From: Mycolicibacterium sp. BiH015 | GTDB lineage: Bacteria > Actinomycetota > Actinomycetes > Mycobacteriales > Mycobacteriaceae | DNA: 64,000 nt | Assembly (NCBI RefSeq): GCF_027706845.1 | Contig: NZ_JAQGCZ010000007.1 | Span: 1-64,000, forward strand | Reading direction: 5' to 3' | In this document: in pieces, positions 8,276-15,402 of the stretch | How the letters are laid out: every line of letters begins with the position of its first letter | Numbering within the stretch: the first letter of the stretch is position 1 | Position numbers and translations under genes: made by a program | The notes under the pieces: generated by a model | The model's input: the letters and a program-made list of their open reading frames with translations, nothing else | Databases searched by the model: none | What the model was told of the DNA's origin: nothing

Positions 8276-9129
8276 CGATCACCGACGAACACGCCTGGCT
8301 GCAGCGTGCGACCTGTGGTTCCGGGTGCGTGCACGCGGGCGCTGACGGGCCCGGCCGCCAGTGGGTGATCGCGCTGCGTACCTCGTTGCGCGTGTCTGGC
8401 GCGGTGACGCTCTTCGCCGGGGTTTGGCTGCTGGCCATCCCGCTGCCGGGCCGGTCGCACCTGCAGCGCGGCTACTGCCGCCTGATGTTGCGTGCGCTCG
8501 GCGTGCGGATGGCGGTCTCCGGCGGACCGATCCGAAACCTGCGCGGCGTGCTGGTCGTCAGCGGGCACGTGTCGTGGCTGGACGTGTTCGCCATCGGGAC
8601 CGTGCTGCCGGGCTCGTTCGTCGCCCGCGCCGATCTCACCGACTGGCCGGCCCTGGGCCCGATCGTGCGGATCATGAAGGTCATCCCGATCGACCGCGCG
8701 CGTCTGCGCAGGTTGCCCGCTGTGGTGGCCGCCGTCGCCGACCGGCTGCGGTCCGGTCACACCGTGGTCGCATTCCCGGAAGGCACCACGTGGTGCGGTC
8801 TGGGGTACGGACGGTTCCGACCCGCCATGTTCCAGGCCGCTGTCGACGCCGGCCGGCCCGTCCAGCCGTTGCGGCTGACGTATCGGCACAAGGATGGGCG
8901 TCCCTCCACCGTCCCGGCATTCGTCGGCGACGACACATTGCTGACCTCGATCAAGCGGGTTATCACCGCCCGACGCACCGTCTGCCACATCCACGTGGAA
9001 TCGCTGCAGCTGCCGGGGGAGGACCGCCGTGAGCTGGCGGCACGGTGCGAGGCCGCCGTCCGCGGCGAGCAGCGATCGGCACAGGTGACGAATTCGGGTT
9101 GCGGCGAGGGTCACGCGCTGGTCGCCTGA
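8272..9129 (+). CDS. PlsC-family 1-acylglycerol-type O-acyltransferase, OlsA-like (Rv3026c-like)
   Basis: A membrane-associated acyltransferase of 285 residues. The catalytic H-x4-D motif is HVSWLD (His99 and Asp104), and the acceptor-binding motif FPEGTT starts at about residue 168. A hydrophobic segment near residues 42-58 (GAVTLFAGVWLLAIPLP) probably anchors it. It overlaps the OlsB-like gene by ATGA, so the two are co-translated. The pair resembles OlsB/OlsA, where the second enzyme adds the ester-linked acyl chain to lyso-ornithine lipid. A role in phosphatidic acid synthesis is the alternative. Confidence 0.8.
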   Translation: MTITDEHAWLQRATCGSGCVHAGADGPGRQWVIALRTSLRVSGAVTLFAGVWLLAIPLPGRSHLQRGYCRLMLRALGVRMAVSGGPIRNLRGVLVVSGHVSWLDVFAIGTVLPGSFVARADLTDWPALGPIVRIMKVIPIDRARLRRLPAVVAAVADRLRSGHTVVAFPEGTTWCGLGYGRFRPAMFQAAVDAGRPVQPLRLTYRHKDGRPSTVPAFVGDDTLLTSIKRVITARRTVCHIHVESLQLPGEDRRELAARCEAAVRGEQRSAQVTNSGCGEGHALVA

Positions 9130-9160
9130 GTGCGATAGGGGAAAGCCGCAGCCCGACGGC

Positions 9161-9166
9161 TATCCT
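9161..9166 (+). promoter_or_regulatory. -10 hexamer for iscS (leaderless)
   Basis: TATCCT lies 9 bases before the iscS ATG at 9176, and I see no ribosome binding site between them. Confidence 0.5.
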
Positions 9167-9175
9167 GGAACGGCT

Positions 9176-10381
9176 ATGTCTGCGTCCGTGCCCGTTGCCA
9201 GGCCGGTCTACCTCGACCACGCCGCCACCACCCCGATGCGCCCCGCCGCCATCGAGGCGATGACCGCCGCGATGGCAACGGTGGGAAACGCGTCCTCCTT
9301 GCACGGGTCCGGCCGGCTGGCTCGCCGTCGGCTCGAGGAATCGCGGGAGACGCTGGCCCATCTGCTGGGGGCGCGCCCGTCGGAGGTGATCTTCACCGCG
9401 GGCGGCACCGAGAGTGACAATCTGGCGGTCAAGGGAATCTACTGGGCCCGTCGTCATGAGTCGCCGCAACATCGTCGAATTGTGACCACGCCGGTCGAGC
9501 ATCATGCGGTCCTCGACGCGGTGCAGTGGCTCGTCGACCACGAAGACGCCGAGGTGACGTTTCTTCCGGTCGACCGACACGGCGCCGTCAGTGCCGCCGA
9601 CCTGCGGGCTGCGTTGAGTGACCCCGCCGACGTCGCGCTGGTCTCGGTGATGTGGGCCAACAACGAGGTCGGCACTATCATGCCGATCCCTGAACTCGCC
9701 TCGGTCGCAGCGGAATTCGGAATCCCGATGCACAGCGACGCGATCCAGGCGATCGGAGCGCTTCCCGTCGACTTCGCCGCGAGCGGCCTGTCGGCGATGA
9801 GCATTGCCGCGCACAAGTTCGGCGGCCCCACCGGTGTGGGTGCGCTCCTGCTGCGCCGCGACACCGCGTGCGTGCCGCAGCTGCACGGCGGCGGCCAGGA
9901 GCGTGACGTGCGTTCGGGGACACAGGATGTCGCTGGCGCGGTCGGTATGGCGGCTGCGGCGAGTGCCGCGGTACAAGCCATGGATTCCGGCACCGTGCGC
10001 CTGCGTGAACTGCGGGACAGGCTCATCGACGGGGTGCTCGGCGCGATCGACGACGTCGAGGTCAACGGCGCGGCGGGCTCGGGCAGGCTGCCCGGCAACG
10101 CGCACTTCACCTTCCGCGGTTGCGAAGGTGATTCGCTGCTGATGCTGTTGGACGCCAAGGGAATCGAATGCTCCACGGGTTCGGCGTGCACCGCCGGCGT
10201 TGCGCAGCCCTCGCATGTGCTGACAGCGATGGGTGCCGATCCGGCCAGCGCACGCGGCTCGCTGCGGATGTCGCTGGGGCACACCAGTACAGAAGCCGAT
10301 GTCGACGCGGTGCTCGCGGTGCTGCCCGCCGCCGTGGAGCGGGCCCGGCAGGCTGCGCTGGCCAGTTCGGGACGGCACTGA
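9176..10381 (+). CDS. iscS: Cysteine desulfurase
   Basis: A PLP enzyme that converts cysteine to alanine and passes the sulfur on as a persulfide. The 401-residue protein has the NifS/IscS layout: YLDHAATTP at the N-terminus, the PLP lysine in AAHKFGGP (Lys214), and the active-site cysteine in GSACTAG (Cys338). It is followed two bases later by mnmA, which needs this sulfur for tRNA 2-thiouridine, so the pair is a functional unit. The orthologue is M. tuberculosis Rv3025c. The family also supplies iron-sulfur clusters. Confidence 0.94.
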   Translation: MSASVPVARPVYLDHAATTPMRPAAIEAMTAAMATVGNASSLHGSGRLARRRLEESRETLAHLLGARPSEVIFTAGGTESDNLAVKGIYWARRHESPQHRRIVTTPVEHHAVLDAVQWLVDHEDAEVTFLPVDRHGAVSAADLRAALSDPADVALVSVMWANNEVGTIMPIPELASVAAEFGIPMHSDAIQAIGALPVDFAASGLSAMSIAAHKFGGPTGVGALLLRRDTACVPQLHGGGQERDVRSGTQDVAGAVGMAAAASAAVQAMDSGTVRLRELRDRLIDGVLGAIDDVEVNGAAGSGRLPGNAHFTFRGCEGDSLLMLLDAKGIECSTGSACTAGVAQPSHVLTAMGADPASARGSLRMSLGHTSTEADVDAVLAVLPAAVERARQAALASSGRH

Positions 10382-10383
10382 GG

Positions 10384-11457
10384 ATGCGGGTACTGGTCGC
10401 CATGAGCGGTGGCGTGGACTCCTCGGTGGCCGCCGCCAGGATGGTCGACGCCGGACACGAGGTCGTGGGAGTGCACCTGGCGCTGTCGTCGGCGCCGGGC
10501 ACCCTGCGCACCGGATCGCGTGGCTGCTGCTCGAAAGAAGACGCCGGTGATGCGCGTCGGGTGGCCGATGTGCTCGACATCCCGTTCTATGTCTGGGATT
10601 TCGCCGATCGGTTCAAAGAGGACGTCATCGACGACTTCGTGGAGTCGTACGCGCGCGGCGAGACGCCCAACCCGTGTGTGCGCTGCAACGAGCGGATCAA
10701 GTTCTCCGCGCTGTCCGCTCGTGCGCTCGCGCTCGGTTTCGACGCGCTGGCCACCGGCCACTACGCCAGGTTGTCCGACGGCCGGCTTCGCCGCGCCGTC
10801 GACGCGGACAAAGACCAGTCGTATGTGCTGGCGGTCCTGACTGCAGAGCAGCTGCGCCACGCGGTGTTTCCGATCGGGGACACGCCGAAGCCGCAGATCC
10901 GCGAGGAAGCCGCCCGGCGCGGCCTTGCCGTGGCCGACAAAGCCGACAGTCACGACATCTGCTTCATCCCGTCCGGCGACACCAAGGCGTTTCTCGGGGC
11001 GCGAATCGGTGTGCGCCGGGGCACCGTCGTCGACGCGACGGGCACCGTGCTCGCCGAACACGACGGAGTGCACGGCTTCACGATCGGCCAGCGCAAGGGT
11101 CTCGGCATCCCCGGCCCGGGACCCGACGGCCGCCCGCGGTACGTGACGGGTATCGACGCGCAGACCGGCACCGTCCACGTCGGTGACCGCACCGATCTCG
11201 AAGTCAGCAGTCTGCTCGGTGAGGCTCCGGTGTTCACCTCCGGCGTGGCCCCGACTGGCCCGGTCGAGTGTGTGGTGCAGGTCCGCGCTCACGGCGGAAT
11301 CGCCGATGCCGTCGCCGAACTGAAGGCGGACGCGCTCGAAGTCACGTTGCGCAGCCCGCTGCGGGGTGTCGCGCCCGGCCAGACGCTGGTGCTCTACCGT
11401 CCCGACCCGGACGGCGACGAAGTGCTGGGCAGCGCCACAATCCGCGCCGCGAACTAG
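10384..11457 (+). CDS. mnmA: tRNA-specific 2-thiouridylase MnmA
   Basis: Installs the 2-thio group on wobble uridine 34 of tRNA-Lys, -Glu and -Gln, using ATP and a persulfide donor. The 357-residue protein has the PP-loop SGGVDSS at residues 8-14. The two catalytic cysteines are Cys98 in NPCVRC and Cys193 in HDICF, spaced as in characterised MnmA proteins. The start is the ATG at 10384, just after the iscS stop; a longer upstream frame is iscS shadow. It is co-transcribed with iscS. M. tuberculosis Rv3024c is the orthologue. Confidence 0.95.
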   Translation: MRVLVAMSGGVDSSVAAARMVDAGHEVVGVHLALSSAPGTLRTGSRGCCSKEDAGDARRVADVLDIPFYVWDFADRFKEDVIDDFVESYARGETPNPCVRCNERIKFSALSARALALGFDALATGHYARLSDGRLRRAVDADKDQSYVLAVLTAEQLRHAVFPIGDTPKPQIREEAARRGLAVADKADSHDICFIPSGDTKAFLGARIGVRRGTVVDATGTVLAEHDGVHGFTIGQRKGLGIPGPGPDGRPRYVTGIDAQTGTVHVGDRTDLEVSSLLGEAPVFTSGVAPTGPVECVVQVRAHGGIADAVAELKADALEVTLRSPLRGVAPGQTLVLYRPDPDGDEVLGSATIRAAN

Positions 11458-11464
11458 CCGACGG

Positions 11465-12112
11465 TCAACCGGGCACGTTCGCCATGATGTTCGTCATCAC
11501 GATGTCGGGCACCGAATCCGGAAATGCGCAGAAGGTGACCTCCACAAGCACCGCGGATTTCACCCGGTAGTCGCGACCGCAGGTGCCGGGACGGGTGGCG
11601 ACGGAATTCTCCGACGCCGTCACCTCGCCGACCATCGCAGTTCCCGAGCCGGTGGCCTCACACTGCTCGATCTGCTCGACCATCGCGTCGAATGCCCGCT
11701 CGGCCGTCGCGGCGTCGCGGTATCCCGCGGCCGCCTGTGAGATGAGGCCGCCGTCGGGCGGGTTCTGGTAGGTGGTCTTGTGAAACTCCTCGACTTCCGA
11801 ACCGAACACCTGCGTCTCGGCGTAGACCCAATCGCATTCGGGCGCAATGTCGTTGGCCAGGTAGTCCGGGATGTCGATGTCCACCGGGAATTTGCTCTCC
11901 GTTCCCGGGATCGCCGTCAGATCGGCGCCCGCGCCGGTGACGGCCTGCATCTGCGCGCGGTCGAGCAGCACACTGTCGACGTCGATCGGTGAGCGCGAGT
12001 CCTCGTCGATGGCGGGCGGCGGGCGGACGGCCCATCCGCTCACCGTCTGACTACAGCCCGCCGCGACGATCGCCGCGGCGCACATCAGCGCCGTGGATAC
12101 GCGGCCCGTCAT
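11465..12112 (-). CDS. Lipoprotein, LpqA-like with PknH_C-type sensor domain
   Basis: A 215-residue exported lipoprotein. The signal peptide ends in the lipobox IVAAGC, with the modified Cys at residue 20. The mature part resembles the PknH extracellular sensor-like domain: Cys residues occur in APECDWVY, IEQCEA, GTCGRDY and VTFCAFP, suggesting two disulfides. The position next to the MetE-like gene matches LpqA (Rv3016) in M. tuberculosis. Its ligand is unknown. The ATG at 12112 is preceded by TACAGT at 6 bases, fitting a leaderless transcript, and it diverges from the next gene across only 35 bases. Confidence 0.72.
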   Translation of the reverse strand: MTGRVSTALMCAAAIVAAGCSQTVSGWAVRPPPAIDEDSRSPIDVDSVLLDRAQMQAVTGAGADLTAIPGTESKFPVDIDIPDYLANDIAPECDWVYAETQVFGSEVEEFHKTTYQNPPDGGLISQAAAGYRDAATAERAFDAMVEQIEQCEATGSGTAMVGEVTASENSVATRPGTCGRDYRVKSAVLVEVTFCAFPDSVPDIVMTNIMANVPG

Positions 12113-12118
12113 ACCAGG

Positions 12119-12140
12119 ACTGTAGTGGGTCGAATATCGT
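12119..12140. promoter_or_regulatory. Back-to-back -10 elements for the divergent lpqA-like and metE-like genes
   Basis: The minus strand has TACAGT (12119-12124), 6 bases from the lipoprotein ATG. The plus strand has TATCGT (12135-12140), 7 bases from the MetE-like GTG. Both genes appear leaderless and share one 35-base gap. Confidence 0.5.
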
Positions 12141-12147
12141 CGGGCGA

Positions 12148-13158
12148 GTGAGTGTTTTCGCCACCGCGACGGGCGTCGGATCCTGGCCGGGTACCTCCGC
12201 GAGGGAGGCGGCCGAGGTGGTGGTCGGCGAGCTCCACCGCCTGCCGCATCTCGTGGAGCTGCCTGCTCGCGGGCTCGGTGCCGACATGATCGGGCGGGCC
12301 GGGGCCCTGCTCGTCGACATCGCGATCGACACGGTGCCGCGCGGTTACCGCATCGCGAGCGGGCGCAGCTCGGTGACGCGCCGCGCCGCCAGTCTGCTCG
12401 ACGAGGACATCGACGCGCTGGAGGAGGCGTGGGAGAAGGCCGGTCTGCGGGGCGGCGATCGTGTCGTCAAGGTGCAGGCACCCGGCCCGGTCACTCTTGC
12501 GGCTGCGCTGGAACTGCCGGGCGGGCACCGTGCCATCACCGACTCCGGCGCCGTCCGCGACCTGACCGCCTCGCTCGCCGAGGGCGTCGCAGCGCATCGG
12601 CGGCAGCTCGAGCGCAGGCTGGAGAGCACAGTCGTGGTGCAGTTCGACGAGCCGTCGCTTCCCGCGGCGCTGGCGGGGAGGCTGAGCGGGGTGACCAGCC
12701 TGAGCCCGTTACACCCGGTGGATGAATCGGTCGTCACCGCGCTGCTCGACGAGTGCGCCGGTGCCGTGGGAGGCGAAGTCGCACTGCACAGTTGCGCTTC
12801 CGGTCTGCCGTGGAAGTTGCTGCAGCGCAGCATGATCAGTGCAGTATCGGTAGATCTCGACATGCTGTCCGTTGCGGACCTCGACGGTATCGGAGAGTTC
12901 GTCGACTCGGGCAGGACCGTGCTACTCGGTGCGGTGCCCTCCGCCGATCCAGGTCCGAAGCCATCTGCGCAGCAGATCGCGGCATCCGTTGCGGGCATCA
13001 CCGACCGGCTCGGCTTCGCCCGTGCCGTCCTGCGGGACCGCATCGGCATCAGCCCCGCCTGTGGGTTGGCTGCGGCAACGGCGGCGTGGGCGCGCGCAGC
13101 GATCGAGTTGGCGCAGAAGGCCGTCGACGGCATGGTCGAAGATCCCGACGACATCTAA
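12148..13158 (+). CDS. MetE C-terminal-domain protein (Rv3015c-like)
   Basis: A 336-residue protein matching only the C-terminal catalytic half of cobalamin-independent methionine synthase. Candidate zinc ligands are visible: the HSC motif in ALHSCASG (about residue 213) and the Cys in ISPACGLAAA (about residue 302). It lacks the N-terminal half that binds the polyglutamyl folate in full-length MetE, so it may use another methyl donor, as archaeal core MetE proteins are thought to. The start is the GTG at 12148, supported by a -10 hexamer 7 bases upstream. Function is inferred from the fold only. Confidence 0.75.
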   Translation: MSVFATATGVGSWPGTSAREAAEVVVGELHRLPHLVELPARGLGADMIGRAGALLVDIAIDTVPRGYRIASGRSSVTRRAASLLDEDIDALEEAWEKAGLRGGDRVVKVQAPGPVTLAAALELPGGHRAITDSGAVRDLTASLAEGVAAHRRQLERRLESTVVVQFDEPSLPAALAGRLSGVTSLSPLHPVDESVVTALLDECAGAVGGEVALHSCASGLPWKLLQRSMISAVSVDLDMLSVADLDGIGEFVDSGRTVLLGAVPSADPGPKPSAQQIAASVAGITDRLGFARAVLRDRIGISPACGLAAATAAWARAAIELAQKAVDGMVEDPDDI

Positions 13159-13197
13159 AGCGTGGTCCGCCAGGGCCCGACATCAGCTGGCGGGGCT

Positions 13198-14814
13198 TTA
13201 GTTCCGCAGATCCTTCCGAAGGATTTTGCCCGAGGCCGATTTCGGGATGGCGTCGATGAACTGCACCTGGCGAACCTTCTTGTACGGGGCGACATTGCCC
13301 GCGACGAACTCGATGACCTGCGCCTCGGTCAGGTCGGCGCCTGTTTGGGTGACGACGAACGCCTTCGGCACCTCTTCGCCCTCTTCGTCGCGCACGCCGA
13401 TCACCGCGGCGTCGGCGATGTCGGGGTGGGAAAGCAGGACCGCTTCGAGTTCGGCGGGCGGCACCTGGTAGCCCTTGTACTTGATCAGCTCCTTGAGCCG
13501 GTCGACGATGTACACCAGACCCAAGTGGTCGACCTGGGCGAGATCGCCGGTGTGCAGCCAGCCGTCGTCGTCGATGGTCTCCTTGGTCGCAGCCTCGTTG
13601 TTGAGGTAGCCGGCCATCACGTTGGGACCCTTGAACCACAACTCACCGGTCTGGCTCAACCCTTCGTCCGGAACGTCGATCTCCTTGCCGGTTTCAGGGT
13701 CGACCAGTTTCGACGCGGCGTTGGAGACCGTCCAGCCGACGGAGCTCAGCGGCGCGTCCTCATGCATGTTCACCCGGCCGCCGTCGAACGGCGTGATGTG
13801 GCTGACGGGGCTGAGCTCGCTCATGCCGTATCCCTGAACCACCTTGCACGCCAGCCGCTTTGCAACCGCGTGACCCAGCTCGGCGTCGAGTGGCGCTGCC
13901 CCGGACATGACGACGTTGAGGGAGGACAGATCGTGTTCGTCGACAAGGGGATGCTTGGCCAGGGCCACCGCGACGGGCGGTGCGATGAAGGCGATCGTGC
14001 ACTTGTGCTCGGCGATGTTGCCCAGGAACTCGCCGAGGTCGAAGCTCGGCATGATGACCAGGCGGGCCCGCGCGTGCAGAGCGGCGTTGAGCAACACGGT
14101 CATTCCGTAGATGTGGAAGAACGGCAGCACCGCCAGCACCACGTCGTCGGGTTGCATCCCGTGGAGCGGGCGGATCTGGGCGACGTTGGCGACCAGGTTG
14201 CGGTGGGTGAGCATGACGCCCTTGGGGTTGCCGGTCGTCCCCGAGCTGTACGGCAGGGCCGCCAGATGGGACGACGGCGCGAAATTGACCTGGGGCGCAG
14301 CCGCTCCCGGGGCCAGCAGGTCCGCCGCGTTGGGGTGTCCCGCTCCCTCGCCCGTGCCGTCACGACCCGCACCGTCCAGCACGATGAGGTCGTCGTCGGT
14401 CAGGCCCGCCAGCGACGCGCCCTCTCTGGCCTGGGCCAACAGCGGCGTCACCGTGATCAGCATCTTGGCTTTCGAATCCGTCAGCTGCTTGGCGATGTCT
14501 TTGGCCGTGAACAGCGCATTGATCGTCGTCGCGGTCGCGCCGGCGCGCAGAATTCCGTGGAACGCGACGGCGAAGGCCGAGCTGTTGGGCGCAAGCAGAC
14601 CGACCACATCGCCGACGCCGACACCGCGGGCAGCCAGCGCCCCGGCGAACGAGTCGATACGCGCGACCATCTCACGGTAGGTGGTCTGGCGGCCGGACTT
14701 CGCGTCGATCAGCGCGACGGTGTCGAGCTCTGCGTCGGTGATCCCTGCGAACAGATAGTCGTAGACGCTGGCGGTGGGGATGTCGACTTCGGGGAAGGGG
14801 CTGGCGAAGCTCAT
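13198..14814 (-). CDS. 4-coumarate:CoA ligase-type acyl-CoA synthetase
   Basis: An adenylate-forming enzyme of 538 residues that should activate a carboxylic acid to its CoA thioester. All core motifs are intact: the P-loop YSSGTTGNPKGV (about residue 192), GYGMSE (about 330), the hinge region YKGYQVPPAELE, and the catalytic lysine motif PKSASGKILRKDLR at the very C-terminus. The overall type is plant 4CL/luciferase-like rather than long-chain FadD. The real substrate is unknown; aryl or medium-chain acids are plausible. It is transcribed after the small MmcQ/YjbR gene, about 37 bases upstream. Confidence 0.82.
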   Translation of the reverse strand: MSFASPFPEVDIPTASVYDYLFAGITDAELDTVALIDAKSGRQTTYREMVARIDSFAGALAARGVGVGDVVGLLAPNSSAFAVAFHGILRAGATATTINALFTAKDIAKQLTDSKAKMLITVTPLLAQAREGASLAGLTDDDLIVLDGAGRDGTGEGAGHPNAADLLAPGAAAPQVNFAPSSHLAALPYSSGTTGNPKGVMLTHRNLVANVAQIRPLHGMQPDDVVLAVLPFFHIYGMTVLLNAALHARARLVIMPSFDLGEFLGNIAEHKCTIAFIAPPVAVALAKHPLVDEHDLSSLNVVMSGAAPLDAELGHAVAKRLACKVVQGYGMSELSPVSHITPFDGGRVNMHEDAPLSSVGWTVSNAASKLVDPETGKEIDVPDEGLSQTGELWFKGPNVMAGYLNNEAATKETIDDDGWLHTGDLAQVDHLGLVYIVDRLKELIKYKGYQVPPAELEAVLLSHPDIADAAVIGVRDEEGEEVPKAFVVTQTGADLTEAQVIEFVAGNVAPYKKVRQVQFIDAIPKSASGKILRKDLRN

Positions 14815-14851
14815 GGGATCTCCGATCGAATCTGGCGGGTGCTCCGGCGGG

Positions 14852-15253
14852 TCAACGTTGGTCGAGCTGCTTGATCAAATTCTTTGCGGCCACCATGCGA
14901 AACGATGCGTCGGCCAGTTCGGCAACCTCCTTCCAGTCCACCTTCGCGGCGGTGAGGTCCAGGCCGAGCCAGCCGTAGGGGCCCATGTAGGCCGGGAAGA
15001 AGAAGCGCCGGTCCTGTTCGAGCGCGGCCCGGTCGCTGTCGTCGACCTTCACCAGGATCGCGTGCGGGTACTGAATGTGTTCGCCCTTGGCGGCCGACTT
15101 CGCGCTGCCGCCGTAGATGGCGAACATCTTCGGAGCGCAGAAAACGGGGCGACCGTGCGACACCTTTTCGAATGCCCCCGGGAAACCCAGCGCGATCTCA
15201 CGCACTTCGGCCAGGCCCACGTCGTCGTCGCGGAACATGACCGGATGCGGCAT
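14852..15253 (-). CDS. MmcQ/YjbR family protein
   Basis: A small (133-residue) protein of the MmcQ/YjbR fold (CyaY-like), often annotated as DNA-binding without firm evidence. Characteristic blocks are EKVSHGRPVFC, FAIYGG, VKVDDSDRAAL and the tail YGWLGLDL. It lies upstream of, and in the same direction as, the acyl-CoA synthetase gene, and diverges from ligA. Molecular function is unknown. Confidence 0.75.
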   Translation of the reverse strand: MPHPVMFRDDDVGLAEVREIALGFPGAFEKVSHGRPVFCAPKMFAIYGGSAKSAAKGEHIQYPHAILVKVDDSDRAALEQDRRFFFPAYMGPYGWLGLDLTAAKVDWKEVAELADASFRMVAAKNLIKQLDQR

Positions 15254-15312
15254 GAGTGCAGCCTACGCAGGCGGTCGGAGTCGGACCGGCAATCTCTGTC
15301 ACTGGGCTTCGA

Positions 15313-15318
15313 TAGCCT
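15313..15318 (+). promoter_or_regulatory. -10 hexamer upstream of ligA, aimed at an out-of-frame GTG
   Basis: TAGCCT sits 6 bases before a GTG at 15325 and 10 bases before another GTG at 15329. The first GTG is not in the ligA frame; the second is. See the ligA entry. Confidence 0.5.
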
Positions 15319-15347
15319 GCGAGGGTGAGTGCGAAGGCGACGCCCCG

Positions 15348-15402
15348 GGCGAGCGGAGCGACGGGAAATGGACCCCTGGCGAGCGAAGCGACGGGAAATG
15401 GA
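15348..15402 (+). repeat. 25-bp direct repeat, 30-bp period, across the ligA start
   Basis: Bases 15348-15372 recur at 15378-15402 with one mismatch (G/A at 15356/15386). Each copy ends in an ATG followed by GA. Both ATGs (15368 and 15398) are in the ligA frame. Confidence 0.88.

Noticed and set aside
9502..11292. A 596-codon minus-strand frame opposite iscS and mnmA
   Set aside because: It has no family resemblance, and both plus-strand genes have complete catalytic motifs. It is shadow coding.
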